From Adiantum capillus-veneris (lineage: Eukaryota > Streptophyta > Polypodiopsida > Polypodiales > Pteridaceae), in NCBI GenBank assembly GCA_014529385.2, contig CM043959.1, positions 59,470,253 to 59,534,252 on the forward strand: a DNA stretch of 64,000 nucleotides, read 5' to 3'. Numbering within the stretch: position 1 is the stretch's first letter; the number at the start of each line of letters is the position of its first letter. This document shows positions 31,255-42,730 of the stretch, in pieces. The notes below the pieces were generated by a model, which was not told the DNA's origin, did not search any database, and saw only the letters and a list, made by a program, of their open reading frames with translations. The position numbers and the translations under genes were made by a program.

Positions 31255-33640
31255 TTTTTTTTTTGTAAATCAATTTGATTTATCTATCTGTGGGAAACCT
31301 CAAAGAGAGGAAAACCCACCAAAAAGATGTACAAGGAACACAACAGTGTTTGGCTATACAAAATAGCTAAAAGCATTCATAAGAAAGCTGATGTATCTCT
31401 GCCGTGATATCACCAACTTCCAAGGCGAACCGCAAAGACTGCCGAAGGGAAATCTTGAAGAAAGGTAGGGGATCTGTATGAATGCGATGGAACATATAGC
31501 CATTACGCTGTCGCCATTACGCTGTCGCCACAGGCTCCGGTACGCCCAAAACCTGACCCACATGAAGAAAGCTGCAAAGCACTTCAACGCCAGCGAGAAG
31601 ATACCAAAAACCCAAAACCGCTTATGGAATACCGTTGTGGGAAAACGTAGCCGCATACACGCCAGATACCCGACGAAGGAAGTCTCGAGTGACACAGCAA
31701 TCCCACAAGAGGTGACAAACATCCTCCTCGGCAGATAAGCAACGGACACATGATGAAGGGCGGATACGGCGCATCCTAAAAAAGGTACCCACTGGGAGCA
31801 CACCAAGTAAACACCGCCAAAGAAACAAACGCTCTTTCAATGGCAAATGGATTTCCCATATTGCAGACATAATTCTTCGCCACCAAATATCTAATTTATG
31901 CATGTGCCAAATAGCATTGCAATGATCAGCAATCCATGGACGAGGCAGAAGAAGAGCATATGCCCAGCCGGCAGAAATATCTTGAAATGGCATTTCCCCA
32001 AGCTTCCAGTCAGACATGCGATCACCATCAGCCAAAGGTGAAACGGGCAAGAAACCTATCAACATTTGCTATAATTCTCTCCAAAACTAGCGATAGCGCA
32101 TGCCCAATCCAAAGCAGCGAGCGGCAAACCGAAACTCGAAAGTGAAACGAGCTGCATCCACCACATCCTCAACCACTCGAATGCAACGGCAGGAGAGGAA
32201 ATATGCCTGGCGAGGCGAGCAGTCGACCAAAGTAAGAGAAAAAGCTCGGCTCCAATGAAGGCTCTCCGCACGAAGTGAGTTTCCTTCCCTCCGAGCATTC
32301 CATGATAGATGAATCGTAACCTGTTTCCATGCAGAAAGCAAGGTGGAAGAAAGTGGGCATCCAGGAATATGACCATCCATCTTACCAAATACTGCCTCCC
32401 ACATGGATGATTGCCAGTGACCAAATGAGGATGTAACCACATGCTGACTCAAGTGTGCAAACATAAGAGTCCAAGGCTGAGATTGTTGTGTAAGTGTAGG
32501 CAAAAGCATAGCCTTCCTAGCAAGGACATGCCTACGCAAGTCCAAAATATTCAAACCACCAAAGCGCTTTGGTGTACAAAGTTTTGTTATTGACATCAGG
32601 CGCAAACCTTTTTTGTGAGCACGCGTTCGCCACAAATGAGACAAAATGGCCGACATGAGAGAGTCAAGACAATGACGGGGCCAATGCAACAATGGCAAAA
32701 AGAACTGAACATATGCCATGAGGATACTTTGAACAATTCGTAGGCGAACATGTAGCGGCCAAGTAGAAAGCTTCCAGTAATGCAATTTAACGTTCAAGCG
32801 ATTCATAACCCAATCCTTCTTCTGCGTGTGAGTAACATTCCATCCAATTGGATAACCCAAATGCCTAGTGATTACATTTGGAAGAACAATCTCTCCTGGT
32901 TACAACAGAGCATGCCAATCACAAGAACGAAGCGGCAGAAGCTTTGATTTATGGAAATTGACTTTAAGACCAGTCGCAATCGCAAACAATTCCAAAGCGT
33001 TCATAATCTCTTAAACATCGTTTTGCTGATTGCGGGGCATAAACAACGAATCATCTGCATAAGCCTGCCCAATAAAAGTATGACCCGATGGTAGCTGCAA
33101 ACCATGAAGATGTTGCGCAGAGGTCAAGTAATCAAGATACATCAACAAAGGATGAGAGGCAATTGCATACACCAAAGCACTAATAGGGCAACCTTGCCTA
33201 ACCGAACAACCAAGCGGCCACGATTCTGTCAATTCCCCGTCCAGGATTCCCAAAGACGTACTACAATCATACAAGAAATAAACCACATTGGCCAACTTAG
33301 GACCAAATCCTAGACATCTCATTGTGGCAGCAATGAAGTCCCAGTGCACAGTGTCAAAGGCCTTTTCAATGTCAACTTGCATGACCAGCACATCTTGTTA
33401 CGTGCACATTTATCATGAAAATCAGGGGTTGTTTAAGAGCATCCCAAAATGAGAGGAAAAATTCCACAGTAAGTTCGTCCCAACCAGGAGATCTCCACCG
33501 GCCCAATGCAAGCAAGGCACCATGCAATTCGGAGACAAAGAAAGGATCCTCAAGGCATTGTGCCTCCTGCGAAGACAGGATCGGACGAACATAAAAAAGC
33601 AACAATTCACGTGCTCGACAAGCTGTCGAAGAAGGCTGAG
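31255..33640 (-). pseudogene. LINE-C ORF2, 5'-truncated, with poly(A) end
   Basis: Third minus-strand copy of the LINE-A/B family; its 3' end is the A-run read on + as T at 31255-31264. Visible: LHGALLALGRWRSPGWDELTVEFFLSFW (33535-33450), then an internal RT deletion near 33400, VMQVDIEKAFDTVHWDFIAATMRCLGFGP (33385-33300), GCSVRQGCPISALVYAIASHPLLMYLDYL, FIGQAYADDSLFMPRNQQNDV (33075-33011), STWPLHVRLRIVQSILMAYVQFFLPLLHW, KKGLRLMSITKLCTPKRFGGLNILDL, GHWQSSMWEAVFGKM and zf-RVT LPLKERLFLWRCLLGVLPVG...CVRCLSAEEDVCHLLWDC (31850-31690). Frames are long compared with LINE-B, so this copy is less decayed. Confidence 0.85.
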
Positions 33641-33654
33641 ACCATGTACCAGAG

Positions 33655-34684
33655 ATCCTTACTGTGACAGACAGACAAAGGAGGGGGAGCATGATGCTCC
33701 GCATCCCTAAGAGGATCTTGTTGGACTCAGAGGTTAGAGAGCGAGTGGTGGCGCTTTGGACAAAGGGCTTGGACACGCAAGACACCCCTGTTGGTAGAGT
33801 GGCCTTTGGACTTCCTGAGATTAGTTGCTTCTTGCTCCAAGAGTCTGCAGATTGCTTGGCTGCAGCCCGTGGGAGGAGGAGAACTGTCGCAGACGGGGCC
33901 TTGTTTCCTTGCAGAGGATGCAGGAGCACCATCCAAACAGTCCTTGGTTGGAGGAGCAGTCATAGCAGGCTCGACAGGAGCTGGCTAGCATTGAGGAGAG
34001 GCGTTACGAGTTTGCCTTCTGTCGGCAGGCATCTCAGTGGACCCATGTGGGTGACAGAATTACAGGGGAGTTCTTTGTGAGGGTGGGTCCCTGTCATGTG
34101 CACACCAGTGGCAGCCAGTTGAGGAGACCCGACGGGTCATTTGCTTCAGAGCCTGAGAACATGTGTGCATTTGCTATTGACTTTTACCGAGAGTTGTTGT
34201 CAGTTGAGCCTTAGTCAAAGCGCAAGGATGTATGCAGACAGCAGGTTTGGGCACAGATGCCTTGCCTAGTTACTGAGGAGATGCGTCAGAGACTAGAGCG
34301 TCCCCTCAAGCTAGAGGAGCTGCATGAGGCCCTCAAAGTACTTCCCCATATGGTAGTTGTCCAAGGGAGGATGGTTTGACTCCCAGCTTCTTTTTGGAGT
34401 ACTGGGACTTACTTGGTTCAGATCGTGCACACTGGAGAGATGCCTAACAGCATGAGTGAGGGCTTGATTTACCTTATTCCCAAGGAGAGAAGCTCCTTGG
34501 ATGACATTCGACAGTGGTGGCCTATCACCATCCTCTACTCAGCCTACAAAAGTCTTGCAAAGTCTCTGAATTTGAGGATTTTGTCCCTAGTAGAGAGCAT
34601 TATACATGGGACTTAGACAGGTTTTGTTGATCTGGTGATACTCCTCCTCGATTTTGAGAAGGCTTACGACAGAGTTGATTGGGA
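33655..34684 (+). pseudogene. LINE-D3 ORF2, first part
   Basis: Plus-strand copy of the LINE-D family, beginning within the endonuclease-RT linker (KRILLDSEVRERVVALWTKGLD, equivalent to 54770 of LINE-D1). It continues to the RT (MSEGLIYLIPKERSSLDDIRQWWPITILYSAYKSLAK, 34455-34570) and LVILLLDFEKAYDRVDWD (34632-34684, motif A). It stops at the hAT insertion and resumes at 38108. Several frameshifts are present. Confidence 0.8.
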
Positions 34685-34692
34685 CTTGGAGG
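34685..34692 (+). repeat. hAT target-site duplication, left
   Basis: CTTGGAGG, matching CTTGGAGA at 38100-38107 in 7 of 8 positions. Eight bases is the hAT norm. Confidence 0.75.
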
Positions 34693-34699
34693 CATAGAA

Positions 34700-34852
34700 A
34701 CAGGGGACGGGGGGACGCGGCCCTTTTATGCGGGGACGGGACGGGGGACGCCGGGACGCAGACGGGGACCCGTTTTTGGGACGTGGGGACGTCCCTCACA
34801 GGGGACGAGGCAGGGGACGGGTCCCGGGACGTGGGTCCCCGGTGACCAACAC
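34700..34852 (+). repeat. Subterminal GGGACG cluster, left end of hAT
   Basis: About eleven GGGACG motifs in direct orientation within 150 bp of the left end. The right end (38032-38090) has about five CGTCCC motifs, the inverse orientation. Subterminal repeats of this kind are transposase-binding sites in other hAT elements; binding here is inferred. Confidence 0.7.
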
Positions 34853-35145
34853 GGATGGGACGCGGGCAGGGGGTGGGGCTGCAGCTTTCAAAAGGTTTTT
34901 TAAGCGCTTATTTTTGAGGGGGGTTTCAAATTTCAAAAGCACCCTTTTGGAGGGGAATTCAAATTTCAAAATTCCACTTTTGGGGGGCCTTTCAAATTTC
35001 AAATTCAAAGTTCAAACCCCCATTTTGGGGGGAGCTCTTTCTACTTAAGAGCACCCACTTCCAAGCCTCAAGGCTCATAGCCTCATAGTATCTACTATCA
35101 TACCCAAGCCTCAAGGCTCAAGGCCACTTCCTTGAAGACTTGAAG

Positions 35146-35148
<3 letters not shown>

Positions 35149-35203
<55 letters not shown>
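35149..35203. repeat. (CT)n microsatellite in hAT 5' leader
   Basis: Uninterrupted CT run about 65 bp upstream of the transposase ATG. Confidence 0.9.
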
Positions 35204-35205
<2 letters not shown>

Positions 35206-35267
35206 CCATCAAGCTTTCTCCTACTCCTCTTTCCTTCTCTTCAACCCTTCTCTAATATCTATCATCA

Positions 35268-35893
35268 ATGGCATCTCAAGATGGATTCCAAGCTTCTCTA
35301 AGCCCTCCTCCGTCTCCTTCCTCCGGCCCCGCTGCCGCTTCTCAACCCCCTTCCTCCGCCGACTTCACATGGACATGGTGGAGTGAGGTGATTGCTCCCA
35401 AGTCCGGTGTTGGAGGTGGAAGCAATCGGTGGAAGTGCCGCCGTTGTGGCTACGAGCGCAATGGTTCCGTGAGGAAGTTGCGCGCCCACTTCCTTCACGA
35501 AAAAGGACATCAAGTTCAATTTTGCCCGCAAACTGGCTCGGAAGAGGAGAAGCAAAAGCTCCTAAATCTTGAGAAGACTCTTGCGGATATAAAAGAAGCC
35601 AAGAAGAATCGTACCAAGCGTTGCACGGTGAATCCGAGGGAGATGGCCACGGCGGCTTTCATCCGAGCATCGGCATCCCCTTCTTCGGCATCATTTTGTG
35701 CATCAACCGGCACCGACGGTGACCGCCCACCTCCACTCTCTACCAACCCTTCATCGTCATTTGTCCCTCATTTTCGTCCACCCAAGCGGCAAGCAACTCT
35801 TGGAGATAGTTGGAAACCGGCCTTGAAAGAGGAGGTAGATGTCGCCGTAGCAAGATTTTTCTACCACGACCATATTGCTTTCAATGTAGCGCG
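35268..35893 (+). CDS. hAT transposase exon 1 (BED zinc finger)
   Basis: Starts at MASQDGFQAS. After a Pro/Ser-rich head comes a BED-type finger: W-KCRRCGYERNGSVRKLRAHFLHEKGHQVQFC (about residues 50-85), with paired Cys and downstream His/Cys. BED fingers bind the transposon ends. The exon ends ARFFYHDHIAFNVA with two bases before GTAAGC. A Ser/Pro-rich spacer of about 50 residues separates finger and core. The ATG lies just after a CT-rich leader and no earlier in-frame ATG is sensible. Confidence 0.8.
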
Positions 35894-35976
35894 GTAAGCC
35901 AAGCTAAGCTTTAATCTTTAGTTTATACAATGTATATCACTCAAGTCTCATTTACACTTTTTTTTTGACATAAAAT

Positions 35977-36508
35977 ATCTCCATATTTTAAAGAAATGGC
36001 ATGGAAGATTGGAGAGTTTGGACCCACATATGTCCCTCCCTCTTCGGAGAGCTTGCGCACCACTCTTCTTGACAAGGAGAAAGTCATGGTGGAGGCGGCA
36101 TGTGCATCCACAAGGGCTTCATGGAAGAAGAATGGGGTATCCCTCATTGTGGATGGGTGGAGTGATACTTGTCGCCGCTCCATTCATGGCATGGTGGCAT
36201 ATTCTCGGGGGGAGATGTATTTCATTGACTCCCATGATGCATCGGGGACCGGGAAGAGTGCGCAAGTACTTGCATCGGAGTGGGCGCTTACCATTGAGAA
36301 GGTGGGAAAGCATGATGTCATTGCCATCGTCACTGATGGAGAAAATAGCAATCGTGCCGCCGGAGCCATCATTGAATCCCTTTATCCACAAACCACGGTC
36401 ACATATTGCATGGCTCATTGCCTCAACAATCTTCTCACCTTGGAATGGATTTCCCCCGTCATTGAGCATGCGAATTCAATGGTGACTTTTGTCCATAATC
36501 ATCAAAAG
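35977..36508 (+). CDS. hAT transposase exon 2 (DUF659, catalytic core start)
   Basis: Continues SPYFKEMAWKIGEFGPTYVPPSSESLRTTLLDKEK, then SLIVDGWSDTCRRSIHGMVAYS (first catalytic-type Asp region) and HDVIAIVTDGENSNRAAG with YPQTTVTYCMAHCLNNLL (second Asp and CxxH). This is DUF659/RNase H-like order. Donor GTAACC follows HNHQK. The exon start is placed by homology. No AG is present just before 35977, so the acceptor may be mutated or the true border shifted. Confidence 0.7.
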
Positions 36509-36610
36509 GTAACCATTAAGTGTTAACCAATCTTATTTCAATTCGAATCTAATTTCAATATGGAAGGCCAATTCTTATTTTAAATGTTGAAACTTGATTT
36601 TTCTAAATAG

Positions 36611-36972
36611 GTGAGGGCTGAATTTTCAAAGAGGTCAAAGCTAGCTCTTCTCAAATACTCGGAGACTCGCTTCGCCTACAACTTTATTATGCTCCATCGT
36701 TTGAGTTCATGTAGTGGGGCATTGAGGGGACTCTTCATTAGTGATGAGTTCTTGGCAATGCCCGAGTCAAAAAGTGTCAACGGAGTGGCATGCCAAGCAC
36801 GGGCCGACATGCCAGAATGGTGGGAGGAAGTAAAGACAATCTCCAAAATGGTGAAGCCTATCATCCACCTCTTGCAGGTGTTGGATTCCATGAAGCCTTG
36901 CATCGGCAAGATATATGAGGCCATGGACACCATGATTGACTCTCTTGAAAAACTTGTGACCGACCCCAATAG
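36611..36972 (+). CDS. hAT transposase exon 3
   Basis: Acceptor TTTTTCTAAATAG, donor GTATTC. It reads VRAEFSKRSKLALLKYSETRFAYNFIMLHRL, the helical insertion region typical of hAT transposases (the S-TRF/A-W-S-type block), and ends KLVTDPN plus two bases that complete Arg across the join. No in-frame stop. Confidence 0.8.
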
Positions 36973-37067
36973 GTATTCACGTCGCACGAGTCACTTTTAA
37001 GTTTTCCCTATGCTTTACAAGTTTACTCGCTTGAGTTTTAACTTTGTTTTGAATCTTCATAACATAG

Positions 37068-37734
37068 GTACGAGGAGATCCAAGAATTGTGTGTGTCAAG
37101 GTGGAATGCCCACCATTCTCCTCTTCATGCAGCCGCTTATGTAGTGGATCCACAATTCCAACAAGGGAACCAATGGAAGGACAAAGAGGTGATGAATGGT
37201 TGGCAAACCATCCTTGCCCGCCTTGTGCCCGACCCAAAGGAAAGGACCGAGATTCGGAGGCAAATCAATGTCTACAGAAATGGAAAGGGAGAAATTTGTC
37301 ACATGCCCGATGCACAAGCATCTCGCTTTGAGGTGGGGAGTGCTCTTTGGTGGGAGGATTTTGGGGCGGGATTGGGCGGTTTACAGGATTTGGCTATTCG
37401 CATTCTTAGCCAAGCATGCACTATGAGTTGCTTGGAGCAACTTTGGAGTGTGTATGCTCATGTAGCCTCAAAGAAGAGGAATCGTCTTGATGTACAGAGA
37501 GCCAATGATCTCATATATGTCTCATCAAATTTGAAGATGCTTTCCAAGTCAGATCAAAGTGATGATTTCGCGGAGTGGGCACTTGCTGAGGATGATCATA
37601 TCCCAGAGACACAGATAGATGCAGAGGTGCCAGAGGCAGAGATTGAGACAACACCACTTGAGGATGATTTTTTGGATCAAATGGACTATGCAGAGCCAGT
37701 TGACATTCAATTGGCACCATGGGCCAACATGTAG
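37068..37734 (+). CDS. hAT transposase exon 4 (C-terminal dimerisation)
   Basis: Acceptor CATAACATAG. It continues YEEIQELCVSRWNAHHSPLHAAAYVVDPQFQ, then ALWWEDFGAGLGGLQDLAIRILSQACTMSCLEQLWSVY, which is the conserved hAT C-terminal dimerisation block with the final catalytic Glu region. It ends in an acidic tail and TAG at 37732-37734. The four exons together give about 728 residues, a normal hAT size. Whether it is active depends on the uncertain exon 2 acceptor. Confidence 0.8.
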
Positions 37735-38031
37735 AGTCTAGAGTCTAGACCTCTTGAGTCTCGAGTCCTTCCCTTTTTGACTCTCATTTATGCTAAACTC
37801 TACTTATCCACTCTTCACTTGTACATCGTTATGTTTTGCCCCTTGGCGAGGATGATTGATGCTTGATCACCACACCAATGGTGTACTGTGTCGCGTACGC
37901 CGCACACCCTTTGTTATATTTTGGTGTTATGTAATATGAATGCAAAAACCACTTTTTCTTTGCAATCTTGTGCTCTAAGTGTTCACTATTGTCTCAGTAT
38001 TAAATTTGCAAAGAATTAGTGTTTTTTAAAG
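37735..38031 (+). other. hAT 3' untranslated and subterminal region
   Basis: No coding content. AT-rich tail before the inverted GGGACG cluster and right terminal repeat. Confidence 0.6.
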
Positions 38032-38099
38032 CGCGTCCCCCGTCCCCTGTTTTGCCACGTCCCCGTCCCCGGGACCCGCCACGTCCCCATGTGACTATG

Positions 38100-38107
38100 C
38101 TTGGAGA
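38100..38107 (+). repeat. hAT target-site duplication, right
   Basis: CTTGGAGA, partner of 34685-34692. Removing the transposon and one copy restores a continuous LINE-D sequence. Confidence 0.75.
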
Positions 38108-39215
38108 CACCCTACGTAGAATGGGTTTCTCAGATGCTTGGATCAGAGGTGTGTCAGCTCTCTACAGGCATGCACACAGTCAGGTGCTCTTGGCAGGAGG
38201 ATGAGGAAAGCGCTTCATGCTCACACGGTTGGTCAGACAGAGTTGCCCTCTATCCCCCTTGCTCTTTTTGTTCTATGCTAAGGCGATGAGCAGATTTTTG
38301 GCCTCACAGCAGGTTGGCTTGCGAGGCCTAGAGTCCCGATTACGGGAGACGAGCTACTAGACGCTGAGTTTGCCGACGACTCTGCCTTGTACATGGAGGG
38401 CGAGGAGGCCAATCTACACAGGTGTGAGCAGGCTCTAGAGGTATTTTGTTGTGCATCGGGTGCATGGATCATTTGGAGGAAGACAGTGGCTTTCTTGGTT
38501 GGCAGTGCTGCTACGCCTGATTGGTCGTGAGGTGAGGGCTTCTATTGGATTCCCCCAAGGACTCTAGTATGATATTTGGGTTGCCATGTTGGCTTAGACT
38601 TGGCCCCTGAGCAGAAGACTCCTCCCCTCCTCCTGTCCATTAGGAGGAAGTTGTTGGTTTGGAGCTCGGCACGGCTCTCTTTGGCAGGCAGAGTTGCCAG
38701 GTGTTGTTGGCTACTATGTGGTACATCACGTCTTGCTGGATCTTCTCGAGCTCCTATATGAGCCTGCTGGAAAGGCTCATCAGAAACTCTCTTTGGTCAA
38801 GGCGTGACACTCAGCTCGCTCGGGCCAAAGTAGACTGGCAGGTCATCACCTTACCATATTCTTAGGGGGGGCTGGGAGTGATTGACCCAACACAGCAGAG
38901 TAGAGCCCTTCTTGGGAAATTTGTGGTCAAAGGACTACTTCCAAGGGAAGAGCCTTGGAAGGAGTTGTTGCTTCACGAATCACCAACTTCGTGCTCAAGT
39001 GCCTCATGCAGGAGGCCTTGGAGCCCCTCCATCAGGTGGATCTTTACAGAGATGCGTAGAGTTGGTCTAAGCAGGAGGATGGAGGACCGTTTTTCTGCGA
39101 GTTTGCTTAGATCCTTGGAGTTGTTAAGGAGTGTCCTAGAGCAGCATCAGCCCACTTGCATGGAGGAGCGCTTGAGACACCATGTGACACCATGTGGGTT
39201 CAATATGTTTGCCAC
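38108..39215 (+). pseudogene. LINE-D3 ORF2, second part
   Basis: Resumes at RRMGFSDAWIRGVSALYRHAHSQVLLAGG (38120-38205). The catalytic box reads EFADDSALYM (about 38368-38395, frameshifted), which is the expected FADD. It continues through the thumb region (LLLSIRRKL, WYITSCWIF) to LYRDA-SWSKQEDGG and stops at a position equivalent to about 61600 of LINE-D1. No poly(A), so the 3' end is lost. Heavily frameshifted. Confidence 0.8.
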
Positions 39216-40362
39216 GTGGCAGCACCTCATCCAGTGACCCCCCCAAGGGGTTTCAAAATATAACCAGTCTGTACACAGTAGAGGGTGGTACTAATTCAAT
39301 TACCTGTTAAATTTACATAGAGCATGGAGAAGAAAAGAGAGCACAAAATGCATCCAGCGACTAGATCGTCTCTGTGCACACGAAGACCGACACACTATAG
39401 GCCCCAAAGACTGGCGCCCTTTCGGTATTTCTTTATTCAATTGAAAATAGACGATCCGAACACTTGAGTTAAACTCTCACCAAGCTGTTCAAACCTGTCA
39501 AGGGCTGAAATTGCAGGTTTTCGACCTGATTTCGGCAGCATAACGGTGGCAAAACCCCTGAAGGTCAAAATTACACTTCTAGGACAGATTCCCTTGTATT
39601 TTAGAAGCTTTTTGGTGAGCTGTAGTTGAAATTCAGCATGCTGTAATTTACTCTTCGGCCACTGACAAGTGCCCAAGCTCGTGTATGACCACCCCAAGGC
39701 CTCCCCGGTGTTAATTTGCAGTTTAGGTGCAACACCGAAACCTGCAGGAAAACACAGCAGGCTGTAATTCTTTGTTTTTGATTGTTTTGAGCGGAGCGAA
39801 CACGTCTACGAGTGTCCCACCCGCACACAAAGGAACAATACCCCTGAGCAAGTGTTGGAGTTCCGAGCCCGTGATGTGGGGTCTCACCCGAGCTTTACAG
39901 GAGGGACATTGGATTCCAGAGCCAGGAGCTATGGGCTCCTAAAGTGGCAGGAAAAAAAAAATTGGAAAAAATTTGTGAGGGTTTGTTGTCACAGAATGTG
40001 TATTTTTCGTGTTTCCTTCTTTTAATATGTACTACATATTTATACTTATTTATTTTTACTTGTTTTTCTCGAAACCCTTGAAAAGGTGCAAGTGGACATT
40101 GCATGGTGAGTGTGAAATGGTTGCGGCCGAATGGGTTTCTCACATCGAGGATCTAGGTCGGTCACTCAAGAATTGGTCGGTAGTTAGCATTGAATCTTAA
40201 TGAGTATGGAAGCTCGTGTGCACCAAAATGAAATTTGGCCACTCGTCAAGCCACTAACAACTTTATAAGCTAGTAGAGGCTAGGATATTAAACCAAAATG
40301 AGCAAAGTGGACACATGGCTGATCTGGAAGCTCTAGGACACGTCAGCAAGAGGGGGTGCCCG
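39216..40362. other. Unassigned sequence
   Basis: No domain or clear repeat was recognised. It starts where LINE-D3 ends and includes a TGGCGCC-containing segment at 39411-39417 that could be a decayed LTR/primer region, without further support. Confidence 0.3.
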
Positions 40363-40382
40363 AGAGAGAGAGAGAGAGAGAA
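40363..40382. repeat. (GA)n microsatellite
   Basis: GA run of about 10 units, directly followed by (AAATG)n units. Confidence 0.9.
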
Positions 40383-40440
40383 ATGAAATGAAATGAAATG
40401 TTATATTAACGTCTTCAAAAGGCCAAAATGACCTATGAGA

Positions 40441-40444
<4 letters not shown>
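40383..40444 (-). mobile_element. 3' end of an unclassified retroelement, truncated
   Basis: AAATG repeats then a block containing AAAAGGCCAAAATGACCTAT and GAGACC are shared with 63556-63612, indicating a common element end in the same orientation. On the minus strand this is a 3' end with a TTTCA-type simple tail, as in some LINE/SINE families. Only about 60 bp are present here. Confidence 0.5.

Positions 40445-40474
<30 letters not shown>
40445..40474. repeat. (GA)n microsatellite
   Basis: GA run of about 14 units next to the short retroelement end. Confidence 0.9.
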
Positions 40475-40478
<4 letters not shown>

Positions 40479-40805
40479 TTTGAAGCTCATAAGTGAATTA
40501 CAGTGTGTCAGTAGTGGGTGCAGGTTCACAGCTTTAATGGAGAGCTTGCCTTTTCCTTTGTCTCATGTAGGGGATGATTTTCTCTCGTGCATCTCTTTCT
40601 CCCCCTTACACATATTGTAATGCCCCACTAGTTGGGCTACTTAAATGATCATGTACAATTCTGTGGGTTTTATGCGTGTTTGCCAAGGCAAGAGCCTTCT
40701 AAACAGGATCTGGATTAGCTAATTGCTAATCACCCACAGGCATGCACAGTTCCATCTCGAAAGATTGTGAATTTGGAGAGTTTTCTCGCGTGAAAACTTG
40801 TCCAC
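40475..40805. other. Intergenic stretch, nothing recognised
   Basis: No gene or repeat border identified before gypsy-3 begins. Confidence 0.4.
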
Positions 40806-41871
40806 ATACTCCATGAACTTGAGCATATTCTTGAGGATGTCCACAATGGTCCCACTGGTGGCCATTACCCTGGTCACATCACCGCTCAAAAAATTCTACT
40901 GAGCGATCTATGGTGGCCCTATGTATTTAGGGATTCAATAGCTCATTTCAAAGTTTGGACCGAAACCAAGTAAGTAGTCCAACCGTCCCCTGCGAGTCTC
41001 TATTGCATGGTTACCCTATGAGAGATGGGGTTCAGACTTTGTGGGTCCAATTTCTTCCCCGGCTCAACCAGGTAATCGGAAGTGTCCGCTTGTGGCTACA
41101 GATTATGCAACCAAGTGGGCAGAGGTTCTGGGAAACAACTGATTGCACTAGCAATACTGTAGCAAAGTTTTTGTATGAAAATATATCGTGCAGGTTTGGG
41201 TGTCCCCTCGAGATCATTAGCGATTAGGGCAGTCACTTTCTTAATGACCTGATTTCAACTTTATTGGCTAACTACAAGATTTTTCATCACAAATCTTGTG
41301 CCTATTACCCTAGAGTCAATGGGCAAGCCGAAAGCACGAACAAGGTTCTTATCACCCTTCTACGGAAAGCATGTCATCTCCATCTGGCATCATGGGCTCA
41401 AGCTATCCACGGCACCCTCTGGGCATACGCACTTCTTACAAAGCCACAACCAATCACACTCTAGTTCAACTAGCCTTCGGCTTGGAAGCCATAGCTCAGT
41501 TTGAATTCAACTCAAGATCTCCTCGAGTAGGCAGTCCGCGTGTCGATTGGGGTATGGACTCTGCCTATGTCTCTCATCTCTCCCTTTTGGATAAGAGCCA
41601 CAAATTGGCTTCCCAGGCTCTGCAAGCAGAGCAACTCCATCGCAAATCATGGCATAATAGTTATCTTCGCAAACCACAAATAGTACTAGGCTCGCATGTG
41701 CTACTCTATCAGACAATATATCAGAAAAAGGCAAAGAAGCTGGCTCCAGCCTGGCAAGGGCCATATAGAGTACAAGAGATTTTAACACAAGGAGCAATAC
41801 AATTAGCAACTTTGGATGGTGTTTCCTTCTTGCTAAATGGCTCAAGAGTAAAATGCTATTATCCCTCATAG
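40806..41871 (+). pseudogene. gypsy-3 integrase
   Basis: Second copy of the gypsy-2 type integrase, starting just before the second HHCC block (GGHYPGHIT-equivalent near 40860). It then reads WLPYERWGSDFVGPIS...NRKCPLVATDYATKWAEV (41010-41125), a frameshifted DDE core, ATTNHTLVQLAFGLEAIAQFEFNSRSPRVGSPRV (41440-41550) and LASQALQAEQLHRKSWHNSYLRKPQIVLGSHVLLYQ...LAPAWQGPYRVQEILTQGAIQLATLDGVSFLLNGSRVKCYYPS (41605-41868). The last 166 codons are one open frame, better kept than in gypsy-2. Confidence 0.85.
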
Positions 41872-42207
41872 TAAGCCATCTGTAGTTGTTCTAATTAGTT
41901 TAAGTTCTAGTATCCCCATCCTCTCAGCATCCCCCTTCTCTCCATTCATTTAACCTCACCCAGAGCATGTTTCCCTTACAAACCCATCAGCCTCTCATGC
42001 GTCCATCTATGTCCCAACAATTCCTCCCCTTGAACTCATTTCCTTCCAACTGCAACCCAGTGTGCTCCGTTCTACCCTACAACTTCTTGTATTTGGATCC
42101 TTGTTTCTATTCAATTTTTCCCGCCTTGTTGTATTGTCAATTGGTTCCCACAATTGGTTCTCTGATCGGATATCTTTCTCATGGAACTTCCACTTCACAT
42201 TGTCATT

Positions 42208-42495
42208 GGTATTACTTTTGCAGTGTCCTTCGCCATTGTCTTTGTTATTTATTCCACCACTTCCTGGGTTCGTTTTCTCTCCATAGTTCCGGATTTTTTT
42301 CACCTAGAATCTCTCAATGTAAAAACCCACTTGCCGTGTTCATCTTGGCGGTATTACTTTTGCAGTGTCCCTTCGCCATTGTCTTTGTGATTTAGTTTCC
42401 ACCACTTCCCCTGGGTTCGGTTTCTCTCCATAGTTCCGGATTTTTCTCACATGGAATCTCTCAATGTAAAAACCCACTTGCAGTGTTCATCTTGG
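42208..42495. repeat. 141-bp tandem duplication
   Basis: A unit beginning GGTATTACTTTTGCAGTGTCC at 42208 repeats at 42349 and ends CATCTTGGCGG in both. A few substitutions and small indels separate the copies. Confidence 0.85.
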
Positions 42496-42730
42496 CGGAT
42501 TTCCTACGTAAATTCTCTTTCCAGTCTTCTTCTTCCCATCACTGAGGTTTCCTTCTTCTTCTTCCCATAGCTCTTATTGTGTAAACGATGTCCTTGGTCA
42601 CTCTTATAGCCGGCGTCCTCTCTCAATTCTGCACACTATATTTGGAAGTCGCAACAGTTTTTTAATGTTTGTTCTTCAACCTCATCAGTATTCGATCTTC
42701 AAGGACTTCTTTTTTCTCTGCGCATTTTTC

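Larger units (their letters stand above)
34693..38099 (+). mobile_element. hAT DNA transposon, 3.4 kb, near-complete
   Basis: Bounded by imperfect terminal inverted repeats (CATAGAAACAGGGGACG at the left; reverse complement of the right end CATAGTCACATGGGGACG) and an 8-bp target duplication. It sits inside LINE-D3. It carries one + strand transposase gene in four exons (35268-37734). Both ends are packed with GGGACG motifs facing inward. Coding frames contain no premature stop, in contrast with nearly every other element here. Confidence 0.85.

Noticed and set aside
39300-39942. Possible LTR with TGGCGCC primer-like site
   Set aside because: No partner repeat, no LTR borders and no coding region alongside.
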